Shown: piece after piece, positions 1 through 12,743 of the stretch
Position numbering within the stretch: the stretch's first letter is position 1
How the letters are laid out: every line of letters begins with the position of its first letter
From: Haliclona indistincta
Lineage: Eukaryota; Porifera; Demospongiae; Haplosclerida; Chalinidae
Assembly (NCBI GenBank): GCA_964017065.1
Contig: OZ024788.1
Span: forward strand, 1,024,727 to 1,088,726
DNA: 64,000 bases
Direction of reading: 5' to 3'
Program-made: the position numbers and the translations under genes
Notes under the pieces: generated by a model
Told to the model about the DNA's origin: nothing
What the model saw: the letters and a program-made list of their open reading frames with translations, nothing else
Database searches by the model: none

Positions 1-75
1 CACACCTGCTATAAATGCTGTAATTATAATTGCCTTGGTACGCAATGGGTTAAGTTATTATGCTCTACCCCACAG

Positions 76-1656
76 GAAACAGTCTGGTGGTTCTTACGGA
101 TTGGTCGACAAGATCATTGATGGGATGAAAGTGGAGATTAGGACTATCCTTGTGCATTTTGACAATCCGATCTTCGAAGGACGAATAGAGATATCCGACG
201 TATTGTTTCAGAGCACTACGCCGCAATGGGAACCAGCCGCCCTCTCCTTGTGTCGCTACAAGAACGAAGACGAAGGCTCTATAATTATTTACAAGAAATG
301 CACTTGGACTAGTTTAAAAATTGAAGGATGGGAAGTCGATGCGACAAAGGAGAAGAATGAAAGGTCTCAGCTTCGGCTGATCACTAGCGACACAGAGATC
401 CACATTGCTCTGAAGAGGTCTCTAAAAGACTGTCATGTGATGCATATGAGGGTGTCTATCCATCTTGGTGATATTGTCTGGGTGCTCACCCAGTCTCAGC
501 TCAAGGCGGCCTCCATGTTAGCGCAGTCGCTGCTCGAAGCAGCTCTGAAATGGGCTCAGCACGAGAGAGAAGAACAGAACAGATGGAGAGGATCACAGGA
601 GAGTGTAGACAGTGTAGGAGGAGCTTCCATCGGGTACCCTGAGGACGATAGAGGAGAAGAGAAAGCTCGGCGTCCACGGTCTGGTAAGAAGAGTTTGAAA
701 GACCAGATGAAATCTGCACGGCTAGTTCAGTTAGAGGTTGAGTACCAGCAGGGCAGACAGAGTCTACCAGCATATGAGGTGATTCAAGACTCCTTCCATA
801 TCAAGACAGGCACAGTGAATCTACAGCTTTGTGACGATCGAGGCTCTCTTCTGGTTGAGCTGAGAGATCTGATAGTTGATATCTACCCTGACCAGCCTGC
901 TATGTCTGGACGCTGTCACTGGCATCGATCCAATAGCAAGCTGGAGGAGAACGTGCAATGGAGCAGTGAACTCGTGAAGTTGGCTTCTAAAGTGCAGCAC
1001 ATGGACCTGCCCTCTGTGAGTACCTACAAGTTGAGGGAGAGAGGGTTCGTCGTTCGCTGTTCACACTTTGAGATCCGCTCCATCGGTGATACTGACTTGC
1101 CGATAATCACGTCTGATAAAGAGACCTTCAAGATCCCCGATGTGGCTGATAACCCCGCCTTCCAGTGCGGACTAACAATGTATTACTATACAGCAGACCA
1201 GGCTCACAGGTTTCTAGGTAAGCCCCTCAATCAAACATTCCACTCATTCAATCACTCTTGCTCTGAATCTACACATTTACCTTATCTCTCATTCTCTCCC
1301 TCTCTCCCTCCCCTCTCTCCCTCCCTCCCTCCCCCCTCTCCCTCCCTCCCCCCTCTCCCTCCCTCCCTCCCTCTCCCCTCTCCCTCCCTCTTTAGTTCCT
1401 CGTCCTAATTTATTCATCAACACATGCCCTATTCATGTCAGCTTCCACCAGCAACATTGTCTATGGCTAGTGGAGTTCATTCATGGTGTGTTGCGTACAG
1501 TGAACCTTGACCTTGCTTTGGCAGTCTTCAGTGAGACACACACCTTCCTGGAGACTATAAAATCTCGTCGAGCGGAAGTTAAACAACTCCCGGGAATTGA
1601 CATAGAGCTGTCTATACCGTACTCCAAGGTATATCACCACACACGCACACACACAC

Positions 1657-1745
<89 letters not shown>

Positions 1746-4582
1746 GGTTTGCTTCAAATTCAAATCTAGTTTACAAGTGATGTTTCAAAGTACAAATTGC
1801 TTTGTCATAATCAGTTTAATCAGACACATAAGTCCTACATATAGCTGTAGGAAGCTTGTCTGTTTTCTATTCAAACTGATAGTTGACAAATCTTGATCTT
1901 CCTCTCCAGGTAACACTTCCTCTAGAGGCTAGTTACAGCGATGGCCGCCCCAGGGCGCTACAACTGGAGACCAGCTGCATTCATCTTCAGAATAAGACAC
2001 TTGTGACTCTCTTCGACAGCCAGTTCTTTCTCTCTGCATGGGATGACATCACCACCTCATGGCTGCTCTCATCTTCCTCTCAGTTCCCTCACAGCGAGGG
2101 CGACCCGACAGCCATTCCTGACCTCATCAGAGAGCTCATTGGTCGAGAGATCAAGGCACGTAAAAGCAACCCCGCCTCTTCCACGGGTCCTCAGTATCGT
2201 AACTCGCCCGATTGGGAGAGAAAGAGACGAAGGGAGAGAGGAGGGCCGGGCGATAAGAAGACCTTCAGTAAAATGTCACTGGAACAGCTTAAGTTGTCTA
2301 CTCTGGAGTGCTGGCACGCAGCTACAGACTGCATGAGTGTCTCTCTAGCGGACGACCTCACCCACAGAGCGACTCTATACACGACCGAACTGATCAAAGA
2401 TTTCCCTCTTGTGCTGTGGTTGTTTCAGCCGTCGAAGATTGCAAAGATACTCGAGGTGACCACACCCACAGAACTACCAGCGCTCCACCTACTAGTACAC
2501 GCCCCTAAACCTCTCTATGTACAACTAGAGCATCTTCATTTCTTGTTTCTGATGCGATTGAAGGACTCGTTTCAAATTTTCAAAACCCGACTAATGGACT
2601 TTCTCTCATTAGACTCCTTTATCAGTTCTCAGAGTGAAGAAGCTTTCCAGACTCACCTCAATGAAGACGAAGACACAGAGACAGAGGGAGATAGCTCTGA
2701 TGGACGGGACCTCAAGGAACGTATCACTGCGGCGTTTGCTCAGCTGGGCCGCACTGAGAATGACCAGGAAGACGAAGACGAGGCTACTACTGACGGAGAG
2801 AAAAAGCAAGCAGATACCCCTGTTCTTACTGTAGCGGCCGCTGTGAAGAGATTGGAAGTAAGAGTCAAACTGCCGTCAGTCTTGGAAACACATCGTAACA
2901 GACACTTGAAAGCTACGCCTCCTCCACCAAGACAACCTGATGCTCAATCGATCCCTCGTGCCTCTACTTCACCAAGACAACCTGATGCTCAACCGATTCC
3001 TCGTGCCTCTACTTCACCAAGACAACCTGATGCTCAACCGATTCCTCGTGCCTCTACTTCACCAAGCATTCACAGTGAATCTCCTTCTCCCATTCCCTCT
3101 TCTTTGCCTAATTCTTCTTCTCTGTCTACTCCCGCTCTTTCCGCGTCTGTCAGCCTACCACAGCTAGGTGGGGACAGACAACCAATACATTTAAAACATG
3201 GAGGACATTCGGCAACAGCTCTGAGATCTCTCTCACACGTCTCTTCACAAGATGAGCTATCGGAAGAGTTCCTCTTGGTCAATGTCCCCTCACCCACTCC
3301 TTCTTCGTCTTCGTCAGGGACGTACTCCATTTCTGAAGGCATTGCTCTCAAGAATATAGAAAGACATCCTGAGCAAGACAGCGTCAGCTTGCCTGAGGAG
3401 GGATTAGATGCAACACTGATAGCACAAGAGGAGCCTGATACTTTAAGCCCCCTACCCCCCTCACCACCTGCGATAGAGGTCACCCCAGCTCGGCCCTCTT
3501 CTATAACGTCATCGTCTATAGCTCCTCCTTCTCCATCACCCACACCACCCGAGGTACTGCCTATTCTAATAGCCTCAGTGGGCGGGGCTAAGGTACTGGT
3601 ATCTCTATCGGCAGCCGGTATACAGGTGCGAGCGGCTGTCGATTGCGTTGCCATAAATGAACTCACAGAGGAACAACTTACTGAAAACAAGGACTTCTCA
3701 GCTGAGCTGAAACCTCAAGAGTGCCCGGTCATCAAAGCACGTTTTGAGTTAGGAAAGAAAGTATATCTATACTTCCCTGATGAGGACTGGGAACCAGACA
3801 GTGTTGTATTTCTCAAGGTGGCGGGTATACGATCGACTCTCTCAATAAAGACAGCGATGGCTTTGAAAGATTTCTTTGACGATGAGGTGGAAGCTGCCTC
3901 GCCAATGCCAATACAGTTACGCATTCTGGAGACCAACTTTCTTCTTCGTGACACTCTCTTCTCTGATCTCTCCTGCCCTCGCAATCTCACTGTGAACGTA
4001 CCCGATCTCTTCCTCAATCGAGGGCCTCGTGCTCAAGGCACCAACCTGGTGCAGCTATCCTCGTCATCTGTGGGCGGGGCTGCTCCATCAGAAACTGTCG
4101 CTGTCACTACCAATGACACAGAGAAAGCGCTGATGGAGTCTTTCCGCAAGTTTATTCACGCCTTTCATGATCACCTTAGCTGCTCCGGAGAAGAAGCTTC
4201 CCGTCCTGAACAGATCAGCCAGCTTCTCCACCAGTTGCAAGACGGCCTTGGTTCACCACCATCGTACACTGAAGCTATTTCTTGTAATTTTTACAGCAAG
4301 CTCACTAAACCACATCAAACCGTAGCCAGCATGGAGGCAGAGATGGAGAGACTGCAGAGAGAGAATTCTCAGTTGAAGGAGGATTTTAAGAACGTATCAC
4401 TTCAGTATACGAACTCTCAAGAAGAAACTGTCGACGTAACTCGGCAGTTAGTTGATGCAAAAGTTAGCTTAGCATCAGCTCATCTGGTACTGGAGAGGCA
4501 AAAGATGAAAGTCGAGAGTTTGAGCAACGAGAAAATGAACCTCGAGGAGAAACTGCGTCTCAGAGCGCCCTCTCCTCTCTAG
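76..4582 (+). CDS. BLTP3-type bridge-like lipid transfer protein (UHRF1BP1/UHRF1BP1L family), 3' part
   Basis: Partial gene; the N-terminal chorein region lies left of the window. I read three exons joined in frame: 76-1217 (after a CACAG acceptor), 1396-1628 and 1910-4582 (stop TAG). Recognisable family stretches are GGSYGLVDKIIDGM at the start of the first exon, PNLFINTCPIHVSFHQQHCL across the exon 1/2 junction, and ELIKDFPLVLWLFQP in exon 3; these match the human UHRF1BP1L layout as I know it. Family members form rod-like lipid channels between membranes (SHIP164 acts in endosome traffic); that role here is inferred. A Ser/Pro-rich disordered middle (about 2900-3560) precedes a second folded block, and 4330-4560 encodes a heptad-type coiled coil, as at the end of the vertebrate proteins. 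The introns are low-complexity: a pyrimidine tract in the first and a CA repeat in the second. Confidence 0.85.
1283..1395 (+). repeat. CT-rich low-complexity tract in an intron
   Basis: Run of imperfect CCCTCTCC/CTCCCTCC units filling the 3' end of the first intron of the lipid-transfer gene. It doubles as an unusually long polypyrimidine tract running into the TTTAG acceptor at 1391-1395. Confidence 0.9.
1639..1742 (+). repeat. (CA)n microsatellite in an intron
   Basis: About 100 bp of nearly pure AC dinucleotides with a few G interruptions, just after the GT donor at 1629. Long reading frames of alternating His/Thr or Cys/Val here are artefacts of the repeat. Confidence 0.97.
2928..3066 (+). 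repeat. Three in-frame 45-bp tandem repeats in the lipid-transfer gene
   Basis: Three copies of a 15-residue unit (PRQPDAQ[S/P]IPRASTS) within the disordered Ser/Pro linker. Copies 2 and 3 are almost identical at the nucleotide level, so the expansion is recent. The length keeps the frame. Confidence 0.9.
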
Positions 4583-4759
4583 CCCACTTAATGTGTGTTG
4601 TGTTTTGGAATATTTTCAACAGTGTATTATTATACAGTGATTGTACAGATTATTATAATTATTACTAGTACATTCATGGAATGGCAGGGGCGAGCCTGAG
4701 CATTGATATAATTTAGCCTTGTTAGTGTGTAACATATAAAAGACAAACATCATAAGTTA

Positions 4760-5040
4760 CTAGATTAAATTAGATAGATAGCCACGAATATCTCTCTTGA
4801 AAACAGAGAGGGATGAAGCGGAGACAATCTCAGCAGGTAATTTGTTCCATAGTTTAACAGTGTCCGGGGAAAAGGAGGAGTCATAAGCAAGACATGTCTT
4901 AGCATTGAGTCAATAACTATAACCTATGTTCTTCAGTTTCTGTAGACAGTCTTTTGTTAGCCCTTTCACGAAGGTGTGAAAGTCTGTTTGCTCAATTATT
5001 TGTAATGGAGAGTAATACAGCGCGGTATTATATGGGCCGA
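4760..5040 (-). mobile_element. 3' end of a non-LTR-retrotransposon-like reverse-transcriptase ORF (remnant)
   Basis: Read on the minus strand, the segment encodes TVKLWNKLPAEIVSASS, then a Phe-Lys-Arg helix and a stop (TAG at 4760-4762). This is the 'WNxLPxEIVxAxSLxxFK' ending common in LINE-type ORF2 proteins. Further upstream the same frame gives YYSPLQIIEQTDFHTFVKGL and LQKLKNIGYSY, then one in-frame stop near 4912, so it is dead. No endonuclease or RT core is present. The family assignment rests on this C-terminal motif only. Confidence 0.5.
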
Positions 5041-5347
5041 GTAGCAGTGGTGTCTCTCTTCAAGTTCACGCTGTCTACGCTTCCTCTCCCGCGCCAAAGA
5101 CCTGGTTCTTGCTGCAGTGTCAGTCACAGTATCGCTGATGAGGGCGCCGGGTGCATCATGATTCATGGAAAAGCGAGATGGGAAGGCAAATCGTCGAGTC
5201 GGCCATTTTGCAGTCGAGTTATGAAAGTACGTCAAGTAGTTATGAAAGAACGTGCAATCCCAATTGCTGCCCTCGTGGGCCTCGCATACAATACTACAGT
5301 ATGGGCCTCGCCATATGGATCGAAAGGACAAACGCTACCCCGTGACA

Positions 5348-5379
5348 GATAGATAGATAGATAGATAGATTGATAGATA
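5348..5379 (+). repeat. (GATA)n microsatellite
   Basis: About eight tandem GATA units (one imperfect) directly beyond the retrotransposon-like remnant. A second short GATA run at 4769-4780 sits at its other end. Confidence 0.9.
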
Positions 5380-6050
5380 CATTCCCCGCCGCGTGGGCCA
5401 TTGTGCCAATCAATGTGGGGCTCGCTCAGGCTCGCCCCAATAAATAAAAAATTATTATTGCTGAATTTTCAAGAATTTTCTATTAGTGAGAAATTTATCA
5501 CCATTTTATTGGAATATCAGGCAGTTAGCAATCTTTTTACAGCGAGTATACAGAGCTCTATATATACGTCTGTAGATACGATGCTTCCCATTGCATTAGA
5601 CTTGTCTTGGGCTACATGTTTACAAAAAAATTAACCTCTAAAACAATTTCTTTCAGTTTTCTGATTCATTATTACTGATTATTCAGCAGTGTTTTGACTA
5701 GTCTCTCGTGCTCTTAAGCTGGGAACAAGTCATCATTAATACACAGTGTAGTATCCATATGAATCATCATCATTCTCTTATAACAGCTTCATCAATAGCT
5801 TGTTAGAATGCATTGTGCACGGGTCAACAAAATAGTGCGGCATGACCAAGTTCAACTCCACTCTGGCTCAAACTGTACAACTGGTTGTGTATTGTAATAA
5901 TTATAATTATTGATTTGACAGCAAAAGCATTTTGTGGACCCAGACCAGTGCAAACACTGAATGTTATTTTTGCACACTATCCTTTAAGGCGTGGTCTTCA
6001 TTATCAACATTCATAGATTTCGACTTGAGCTGCAGTAGTGGTTGATTGAG
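5380..6050. other. Intergenic spacer, no gene recognised
   Basis: AT-rich spacer between the retrotransposon remnant and the next gene. I see no coding pattern, repeat pair or RNA gene. The 5' untranslated region and promoter of the gene starting at 6051 should lie in its right part; no clear TATA box is visible. Confidence 0.5.
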
Positions 6051-8175
6051 ATGGCTACTAGCTCGGTTCGTCGCAGGCGAAAGAAGAACACCAAAGAGCC
6101 GACGACAGAGACTACACTGCCCAGCCCGCCTAGTTCTGTTAAACCGGCAGAAGCGCTGGTGAAAGACCTACACGAGATCTGGACCAAGGCGCGCGAGGGA
6201 GGCGTGTCTTCGAGCGAGTACTCTGCATTTCTGCAGCGAGCTTTTGGACACGAACAAGATACGAAGCAGCATAGATCCAGAAGGCGCCGAGGACTATGCT
6301 GCTGTTTGTTCGACTGTGTGTGGACTGTAATATTGTTCCTAATAGCCTGCTCACTACTCATCGCGTTCTGGGAGCCAGCTAGCTTCTTCATTCAAAGCAA
6401 CTTCCATGGGGCAGCTTATGACGTCACTCGTGTAGCGAGATTCGCCTTCTTGAGAACATATCCGTACTTTGAGAGTCTGGGACTGGATCTTACACAGCCC
6501 TGTTCTTGTTCCAACCCTTTCGTGAACGAAACTGTCATGTGTCCGTGCATCAACTGGAACAGGGTGGAAGAAGTGGACGTGGTCCGGGAAGAAAATCGGG
6601 TGAAATTGCCAAACATAGTCCTGTCTAATCGCCATCGCGTGTTTCTCGTCAATGGAGTAGTGACAATAGAAAAGCAGTATGGGCGCGAGACTCTAGTCGA
6701 GTATACGGCTCAGTATGGGCCTCTGCCTGATCCCTGTATGCAGATGGTTGAGGACCCGAATGGGCAGGGTCCCTCTACACCTTATGATGTGGTGAGGGAG
6801 GACGTGTGGGAGAGACTGACTGTACAGCAGGACCCATGGGATGTCACTTGGTGAGCTCAGGGAAATGGGGCACGTCATGTCTCACTGACCACTAGAGGTT
6901 TAGGAGGGACTGCACGATCAGTACTCCTGTGAGCCCCTAACCAGGGTTCAAGGAGTTACTAGTGTCTTATGGGGGCGCAGCTAGATACTGCATAGATCTA
7001 GAGCAAATTCTCTCTGTTGGAATTTTTGGTTAGGCTGAGTTTAGGAGATTTTTCAATGGTTGTGAAAGTGGGTTTCATGGGATGGTGTTAAACTGAATAC
7101 ACATTCATGATCAGTTTCCCAGTTTTTGTTGTTGTCAGAGTTTGCATGTTTAGTCTAGAGCTTCTTAAAGTATGCATACCTGAATGAGAGGAAATGTGTA
7201 CCTAAACAGATCCAGAACACTGTCTGCTTTCAGTGACATAATGATTAGAGTGTTTTTGCACTGCCCTTTCTCAAAAAATTCCTGATCTGTAATAGGCAAA
7301 AACTGAAACTGACAATCTCGATCTATTTTGAAAACTATCGGCCCCTCAGCGTATAATTTCATAATGATAGTGAGCTGTGTGTGGGTGTATAGAGGGAAGG
7401 AAGGTGTGGTCATTCTGTTCAATGCTACAGGCATGAGTGCAAGCTGAAGCCAGATGCATACTCACTCAGGGTCATGCTGCCCAAGCTCTCATTTCTTCCC
7501 GACGGCACCGTTGTGGATAACAGTAGTATCTTCTCACTAGCCAGTCGATGGGGGCGTGGCAACACATACGTGGTGAGCTTCATACGTATACACAATAATT
7601 AAAATGTAATTTCAGGGGGTCATCACCATGTTTAAGTAGTGTTCATGTACTGGTACCACCATGAGCACCACAGATGTAGTGTGTGGTACTCATGAGCCTG
7701 TCTGTAGAGTATGCCTCAATCCACTGATTTGCTATGTAAAGTGTAAAGTTGCTTTTCCCACAAGTAGCAACTAGTCTTGTGTGTTTACTATAAATTATTA
7801 TTCACTGAACTATACATCTGTTCTTGCCTCTTCCCACTTCATTTTGATCATGTTCTCTTCTCTCTACTGTTAGGCTAATGATATATTGAAGTACGATAGT
7901 ATACTGCTGGTAGTGCTGGCTGGTAACGTCACTGTGGAGATGTTCTCTGATCATAAATGCTTTGACCATTGCTCTCCTCAAGGGAAGTTCTACTCCATGA
8001 CTGCAGGAGATGCACGTGAGTGTCACATGGTTGTCATATGTATGTCACATGACTCTCCCACCCCACAGTGATCATGGATAGGAGATACTGGGCGTGTCAG
8101 ACCCGAACATGGACCAATAACTCTTTCATCTTGACAACCACTTTTAGTTACAATCAGTCACAGGACAGGCAATAG
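6051..8175 (+). CDS. Single-pass membrane protein resembling C6orf89 (bombesin receptor-activated protein)
   Basis: I reconstruct four exons with consistent phases: 6051-6850, 7431-7572, 7874-8015 and 8069-8175 (TAG). Together they total 1191 nt, 396 aa. The ATG at 6051 sits in GAGATGG. A basic N-terminus (about residues 5-12) leads to a Cys-rich stretch and one hydrophobic span at about residues 88-116, followed by an extracytoplasmic part with clustered Cys (PCSCSNPF, VMCPCINW). The C-terminal exons give VMLPKLSFLPDGTVVDNSSI, VEMFSDHKCF and AGDALIMDRRYWACQTRTW. Length, single N-terminal span, Cys pattern and a late 'GD(I/A)..xD..xW' segment recall vertebrate C6orf89, a Golgi-linked protein; this homology is a memory-based judgement. 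Function unknown. Confidence 0.6.
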
Positions 8176-8272
8176 CTCCGCCCTCTTCTATTAATAGTAA
8201 CAAGCGCTCAAAATTTCCAGATCATATTTTTTCAAAAAATTTTTGGTTAAAACATTTTTATTTTTTCGTATT

Positions 8273-8477
8273 TCAAGAACTACTGCTCTCCATCAGGTCT
8301 TCTCTACTGCTTGCTGTTTGTCCAGTGTCTCCTTGATCAGCTGTCTTCCTTCTGTTCTGAAGGCTCTCCACTGCTTCAGCTACCCTCATCTTGTGTGTTG
8401 CTGTTCTCTTACCCCAGAGCTTGGTCTCACCATGATGATCAACACTAGTAGTACCAAGCAGTGTCACTGGATTCTAT
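8273..8477 (-). CDS. Possible terminal exon of a minus-strand gene
   Basis: The minus strand is open from a TTGTTATAG acceptor (just right of 8477) to a stop at 8273. It encodes a hydrophilic, charge-rich peptide (KMRVAEAVESLQNRRKTADQ and so on, ending in SSSS). It would converge on the C6orf89-like gene about 100 bp away. No upstream exon is evident, so this may be a chance frame. Confidence 0.25.
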
Positions 8478-8915
8478 AACAACAGAGACGACACTCACTA
8501 ACACACACACACACACACTAACACACAAATAAACTAATGCAGTTAATATTGGATTGCTAGATTCTCTAGTGTATAGTGACCACAAAGTGCCGCCATAATA
8601 TTATTATTCGTAAAACTGCTGATTTTATTTAGAGGCTTGATGAAGGACTATCTCCACAAACCACATGTTAGTACTACATGTACACTTAGTCTATAGTTTA
8701 TATAATGGTAGTCGATTACAATCATGTAAAAGCTACAATGTAATTGTGTGATACAGACCTTATAAGTTGCTTGACAGCAGAAATTGTGAAATGTTTTGAT
8801 CACAACCGTTTTTGATTGTTAAAGATTTTGCACCAAAGTGTTTGCCTCATGATGACGACGATTGTCAGAAAAATGTTCCATTCACTCACTCAATACGTTG
8901 TTACATGAAGATGGT

Positions 8916-8980
8916 GGAGGACAGAGAGAGAGAGAGAGAGCAAGAGAGAGAGAGAGAAAGAAAGAGAGAAAGAGAGAGTT
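8916..8980 (+). repeat. (GA)n microsatellite
   Basis: About 60 bp of GA units with a few C or A interruptions, in non-coding DNA. A short CA run also sits at 8500-8520. Confidence 0.95.
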
Positions 8981-9261
8981 GCTAGCTCCCAGGGCACCTG
9001 TGCACTAAGCAGTATAGTAACTGCCTCTCAGAAGGTCACACTCCTCTATTGTGTAGTTTTTTTATGATTTCTAGTTCTTACATAACTAATTCCTTCCAGT
9101 GATAAGATCAGTCACATGCTACATGCATGAGCAAGCAGTAGTACTCTGTCTTTCTTTTGGACCATGTATATCACAGAACAATTAACACCACCTCTTTATC
9201 CTCAGCCGCGACCTAAAGAAATAAAAACCATAAAACCAACCGGCATGAATACCTGTTCATT

Positions 9262-9540
9262 ATTAGCAGCATACAGGAACCACTCTACAGGCCTAGCCAT
9301 CATGAATAGGCACAGGCCTATCATGACTTATCATCAGCTGGGTTTTGGTAGGTAAGTGTTTTATTATATCTGGTCATGTTTCATAACTTGTCACTAAGCC
9401 TGCTAAACCCTCTGATAGATAATAAAACACTCACTTATCAAAACCCAGCTGATGATAAGTAATGATAGGTCTGTGCTTATTACCTGATCCATGATGGTCT
9501 CATGGCTAGGCCTGTATGGTTCCTGTAAGCTGCTAACATA
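9262..9540. repeat. Imperfect fold-back repeat (MITE-like)
   Basis: The left arm at about 9262-9367 and the right arm at about 9417-9540 are reverse complements with small indels. Matching blocks include CAGGCCTAGCCAT, CTTATCATCAGCTGGGTTTT and AGTGTTTTATTAT. A spacer of about 50 bp separates them. No target duplication is obvious, so the exact ends are uncertain. Confidence 0.75.
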
Positions 9541-12109
9541 AACAATGGTTGCTTACCTATTATGTACAAAAATTCAGCTGTGAATTATACCAAACTTAGC
9601 TCTACCTCCACATATACTGTGCTGTACACATTAATTTTTGTTCAAAAACATGATAATAGGAAAATTGCGCATTTTGTTAATTTCACATTGTCATTGAAGT
9701 GTATAATTGTTATAAAGTAGTGTGGGTGTGTCCCCAGATCGGAAGAGACCAAGGTGTAAACTTGAGATTCTCTTAAGTTGAATTTTTGTTATTGTCAGTG
9801 CTGTTGTAAATGCTGCCGCATGCCGTGATCGGTGGGAATTGGTGAGATAGAACATAAAGTAGCAATGATCAAGTTTAGTAGCTGGCTTTTATGCAGCACT
9901 CTCAGTGACTCTTAAATGAGCACAGACAACAAGATACCGTCAATTAATTCCTGACAAGAACATTGGTCATATCAGTGGGTTTAGAGCATAATAGTTGCCA
10001 TACTGTTGGTTGCTTAGTGAGCCTATTCTCTCCTACGCAAGAAACAGTGATGGCATGCCTGCAGTCACTATTATGATGCAGTGTATCTCACTGCTGGAGT
10101 GTTCTCCTTACACTAGCTAGTCTCAATTGTAGTACACTAGCTCTTGTAGACATGTACAAAGAGGAAACACTGTGATGTCTATCTGCTAGGTCAGAGTTAT
10201 TTCATATGCACCCAAGTTAAGCTACGTTGTATACAGTGTTTTCGAACCGCTCAATGCACTCCTCTGCAGTTTATGTCTCAGAATGTTGAAGAGGAGGTGT
10301 TTATCTGTCGGCCGATTCTATTGTGGTTTGACCATAATTTTGTCGTCTCCATTATTAGAAACTGTAAACAAACAGCAAAAATATAATTACGCATCTCATA
10401 GTTTATGATTATGCAATACTGAATTAATCAGCCAGATCAAACAAATGATACCGCATCCGGAGTTAGCCGATTGTCGGCTTGATTAACGTATTACGGCTGA
10501 ATGCGATTGGTCCTGCCTTTTTATTGCCACAGGATCACCCACTCAAGCATTAGGCATAGGGACATGGTCCTACTCATAACTATGGGATTGGCACACAATG
10601 CATCTGTAAGCTCCACAACTGATCCCAGACACTATTTCCAGACACTAGACACACAGCATGTGAGAGAGGCTGCCTCTTGTGGTCAGCTGTTAAAATTAAG
10701 TTATGGTGCTAAAAGATAGCTTAAAATCAGATAAAACATCTCTTACACACCTTTTACATTAATTCAGATACAGAATTATACCAGATTCAACCCAGACCAT
10801 GGTTTATTAGTCACATACAAGCACAATAAAGTGGATATCACAAGCAACTAAACTGCCTACATGAGCTTGTTTATACAGCATCATTGGTCTTAATGACATT
10901 CATCACATGCACTTAAACTAAGTGTTGTGAACCCTAAATTGCCTGTATAGGGTTCAATCCAGGTTGAACCAACATGTAGTTAGTCTGACCACTGCCCCAT
11001 GCAGGCATACTGCAGATAATTGGATGGATGGCATGGAGGATCTAGCCATTCATATCTTCCCAGTCGATCTAATGGAATTGTACTGCTCATGCACAAGATC
11101 ATGAGCAATGAATAGTTGTGGTTGTATAAGTTGAGACTTCAATAGGTAACCAGAATATCACTGCCTTAGCAATGGAAGCATAATAAACATGATGCAGGAC
11201 CAAACATGGTACAATCTACATGGTTGAAGGTAAACAACCACCATTGCTAAACTTTAGCAACCAAGAGAGCCCCCGCATCCACTGCCTAAATATTTATTGT
11301 ATAAAATCATGCGTACTAGTCAGCCATGCCTATAGTAATCAAAACTACTTGCACGAATTAAGACATAGATTTAACTTCCAGCCTACCCATGATATGCACG
11401 CTAACTACTCTTGTAGTGAGAGCTCAGTTGCATGATAATGATTGGGCAATCGGCCTACTGTCGAGTATGCAAGCCTTCGAGCACAATCACTGTACATTTA
11501 AGGTACTACATGTCGATTTTATGCTAAATTTGTTCCAGCTGCATGGATATCTACCCTTTAGATTTTGGGCAATGACTGGACATGAATCCGAAATTTATGT
11601 GCATAAATTAATTATCAGTTACTTTTGCCTCATAGACTCACGCAGCATCATGAGTCTCTTAACTTGTTTCTCTATGACGCCTTGTCTCAGCTCATATTCA
11701 ATGCCGCCATAATTATGGTGCAGCACTGTGGTACGCCATTCAGCTCTGCTCACAAGCCCAGCCCATCTTCCTCTCACAGTATATCCAAGCTCTTGAGCTG
11801 CTGTTGTGGCATGCACTGGCACGCCAATTGCAAGATAGTAAATAATCCTAATTTATGGTGCCACTGATGGACTTAACAATAAAATTAATTATTGAGCAAA
11901 ATTATAATAATTAGCGCAAAGGAAGAAATGCAAATATTAAAATTTGACCATCACTTTATCATAATAATCAAAATAATTTATCTGCATGATTTGGCAGATG
12001 ATTACTGTTAAGGTAGATATTCTTGTGGAGAGCAAAATAAAGCATAATAATAATCTACTCCTGTAGATTGAGTCCACAGCAGCTCCGAGTCATCATGGCT
12101 TTGATAATC
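9541..12109. other. Gene-poor AT-rich spacer
   Basis: No reading frame here looks coding. Open frames at 10501-10719, 11220-11435 and 11389-11712 have biased, domain-free compositions and lack splice or promoter context. I see no RNA gene or clear repeat pair. A minus-strand frame at 11619-11822 is the only one with a protein-like composition, but nothing supports it further. Confidence 0.45.
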
Positions 12110-12478
12110 CTATATGGCGATACCAGATTCAGTTGAGCTGCAGAACAATTCAACAGTATCATCAGAGAGAGGGAGCACGTGTTCTAACAGGTGCTCGTGA
12201 CCAAGGTGCACGTCTGATTCTTCGTTCATTGATCTTTCTATAGCTCGTCTGAATCTCTGATAGCAGCCAGGACCTGTAGACTCCATTGCATCCACGAGAG
12301 ATACGATGCGGTATTGTCTGTTGGTATGCTGTGGGTCCAGCAGCTCTTTGCAAATTGCGAGTGTTATGAGTCGCTCGGACACGAGGTAGGGACAAAGCTG
12401 ATTGAAGTTGATGTAACGCACTAGCTCAGGTAGGTAGCGATGAAGAGTAGTCGCCATGACAGGCAATAGTGAACACAC
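12110..12478 (-). CDS. Small CARD-like (death-fold) protein
   Basis: Intronless minus-strand frame of 122 aa. The sequence has the helix spacing of a caspase-recruitment domain: LVRYINFNQLCPYLVSERL (helices 1-2), LITLAICKELL (helix 3), YRIVSLVDAMESTGPGCYQR (helices 4-5, with the 'L.DxL...Gp.ayxxF' pattern) and HEHLLEHVL (final helix). It would act as a homotypic adaptor in innate immune or apoptotic signalling; that is family knowledge, not shown here. Two start codons are possible (residues 1 and 8), and the second begins MATTLHRYLP. A TATA-like TATAAAAG lies about 40 bp upstream on the same strand. It stands alone beside a cluster of small transposons. Confidence 0.55.
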   Translation of the reverse strand: MCSLLPVMATTLHRYLPELVRYINFNQLCPYLVSERLITLAICKELLDPQHTNRQYRIVSLVDAMESTGPGCYQRFRRAIERSMNEESDVHLGHEHLLEHVLPLSDDTVELFCSSTESGIAI

Positions 12479-12518
12479 AGCTACAGACTGAACTGCAAAT
12501 GGCGCGCGGTAATTTATA

Positions 12519-12526
12519 CTTTTATA
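12519..12526 (-). promoter_or_regulatory. TATA box of the CARD-like gene
   Basis: The minus strand reads TATAAAAG about 40 nt before the first ATG at 12478. This would leave a very short leader. It matches the TATA form used by the membrane-protein genes further right. Confidence 0.5.
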
Positions 12527-12743
12527 TGAACCTTACTTCTGTAATCAGCAGACTCGAAGACTCAGCTGCTAAATTTAAGGCTGTGTCTATTGACACCAAT
12601 TCGTTTGTGTCAATAACGGCCACCAAAACGCTACATGATTGACACCAACTGAAACGCTAAACCCTAAAAAAGGCCGTGTATATTGACACCAATTCAGTCG
12701 TTGGAGTCGAAGATCTTGCATATCGATGTCTAAAGCGGAAGTA

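Noticed and set aside
1467..1769. Open frames of alternating Cys/Val or His/Thr
   Set aside because: Pure consequence of the CA microsatellite.
11619..11822. 67-aa minus-strand frame with a protein-like composition
   Set aside because: No splice sites, promoter or recognisable domain, and competing frames on the other strand are equally long.
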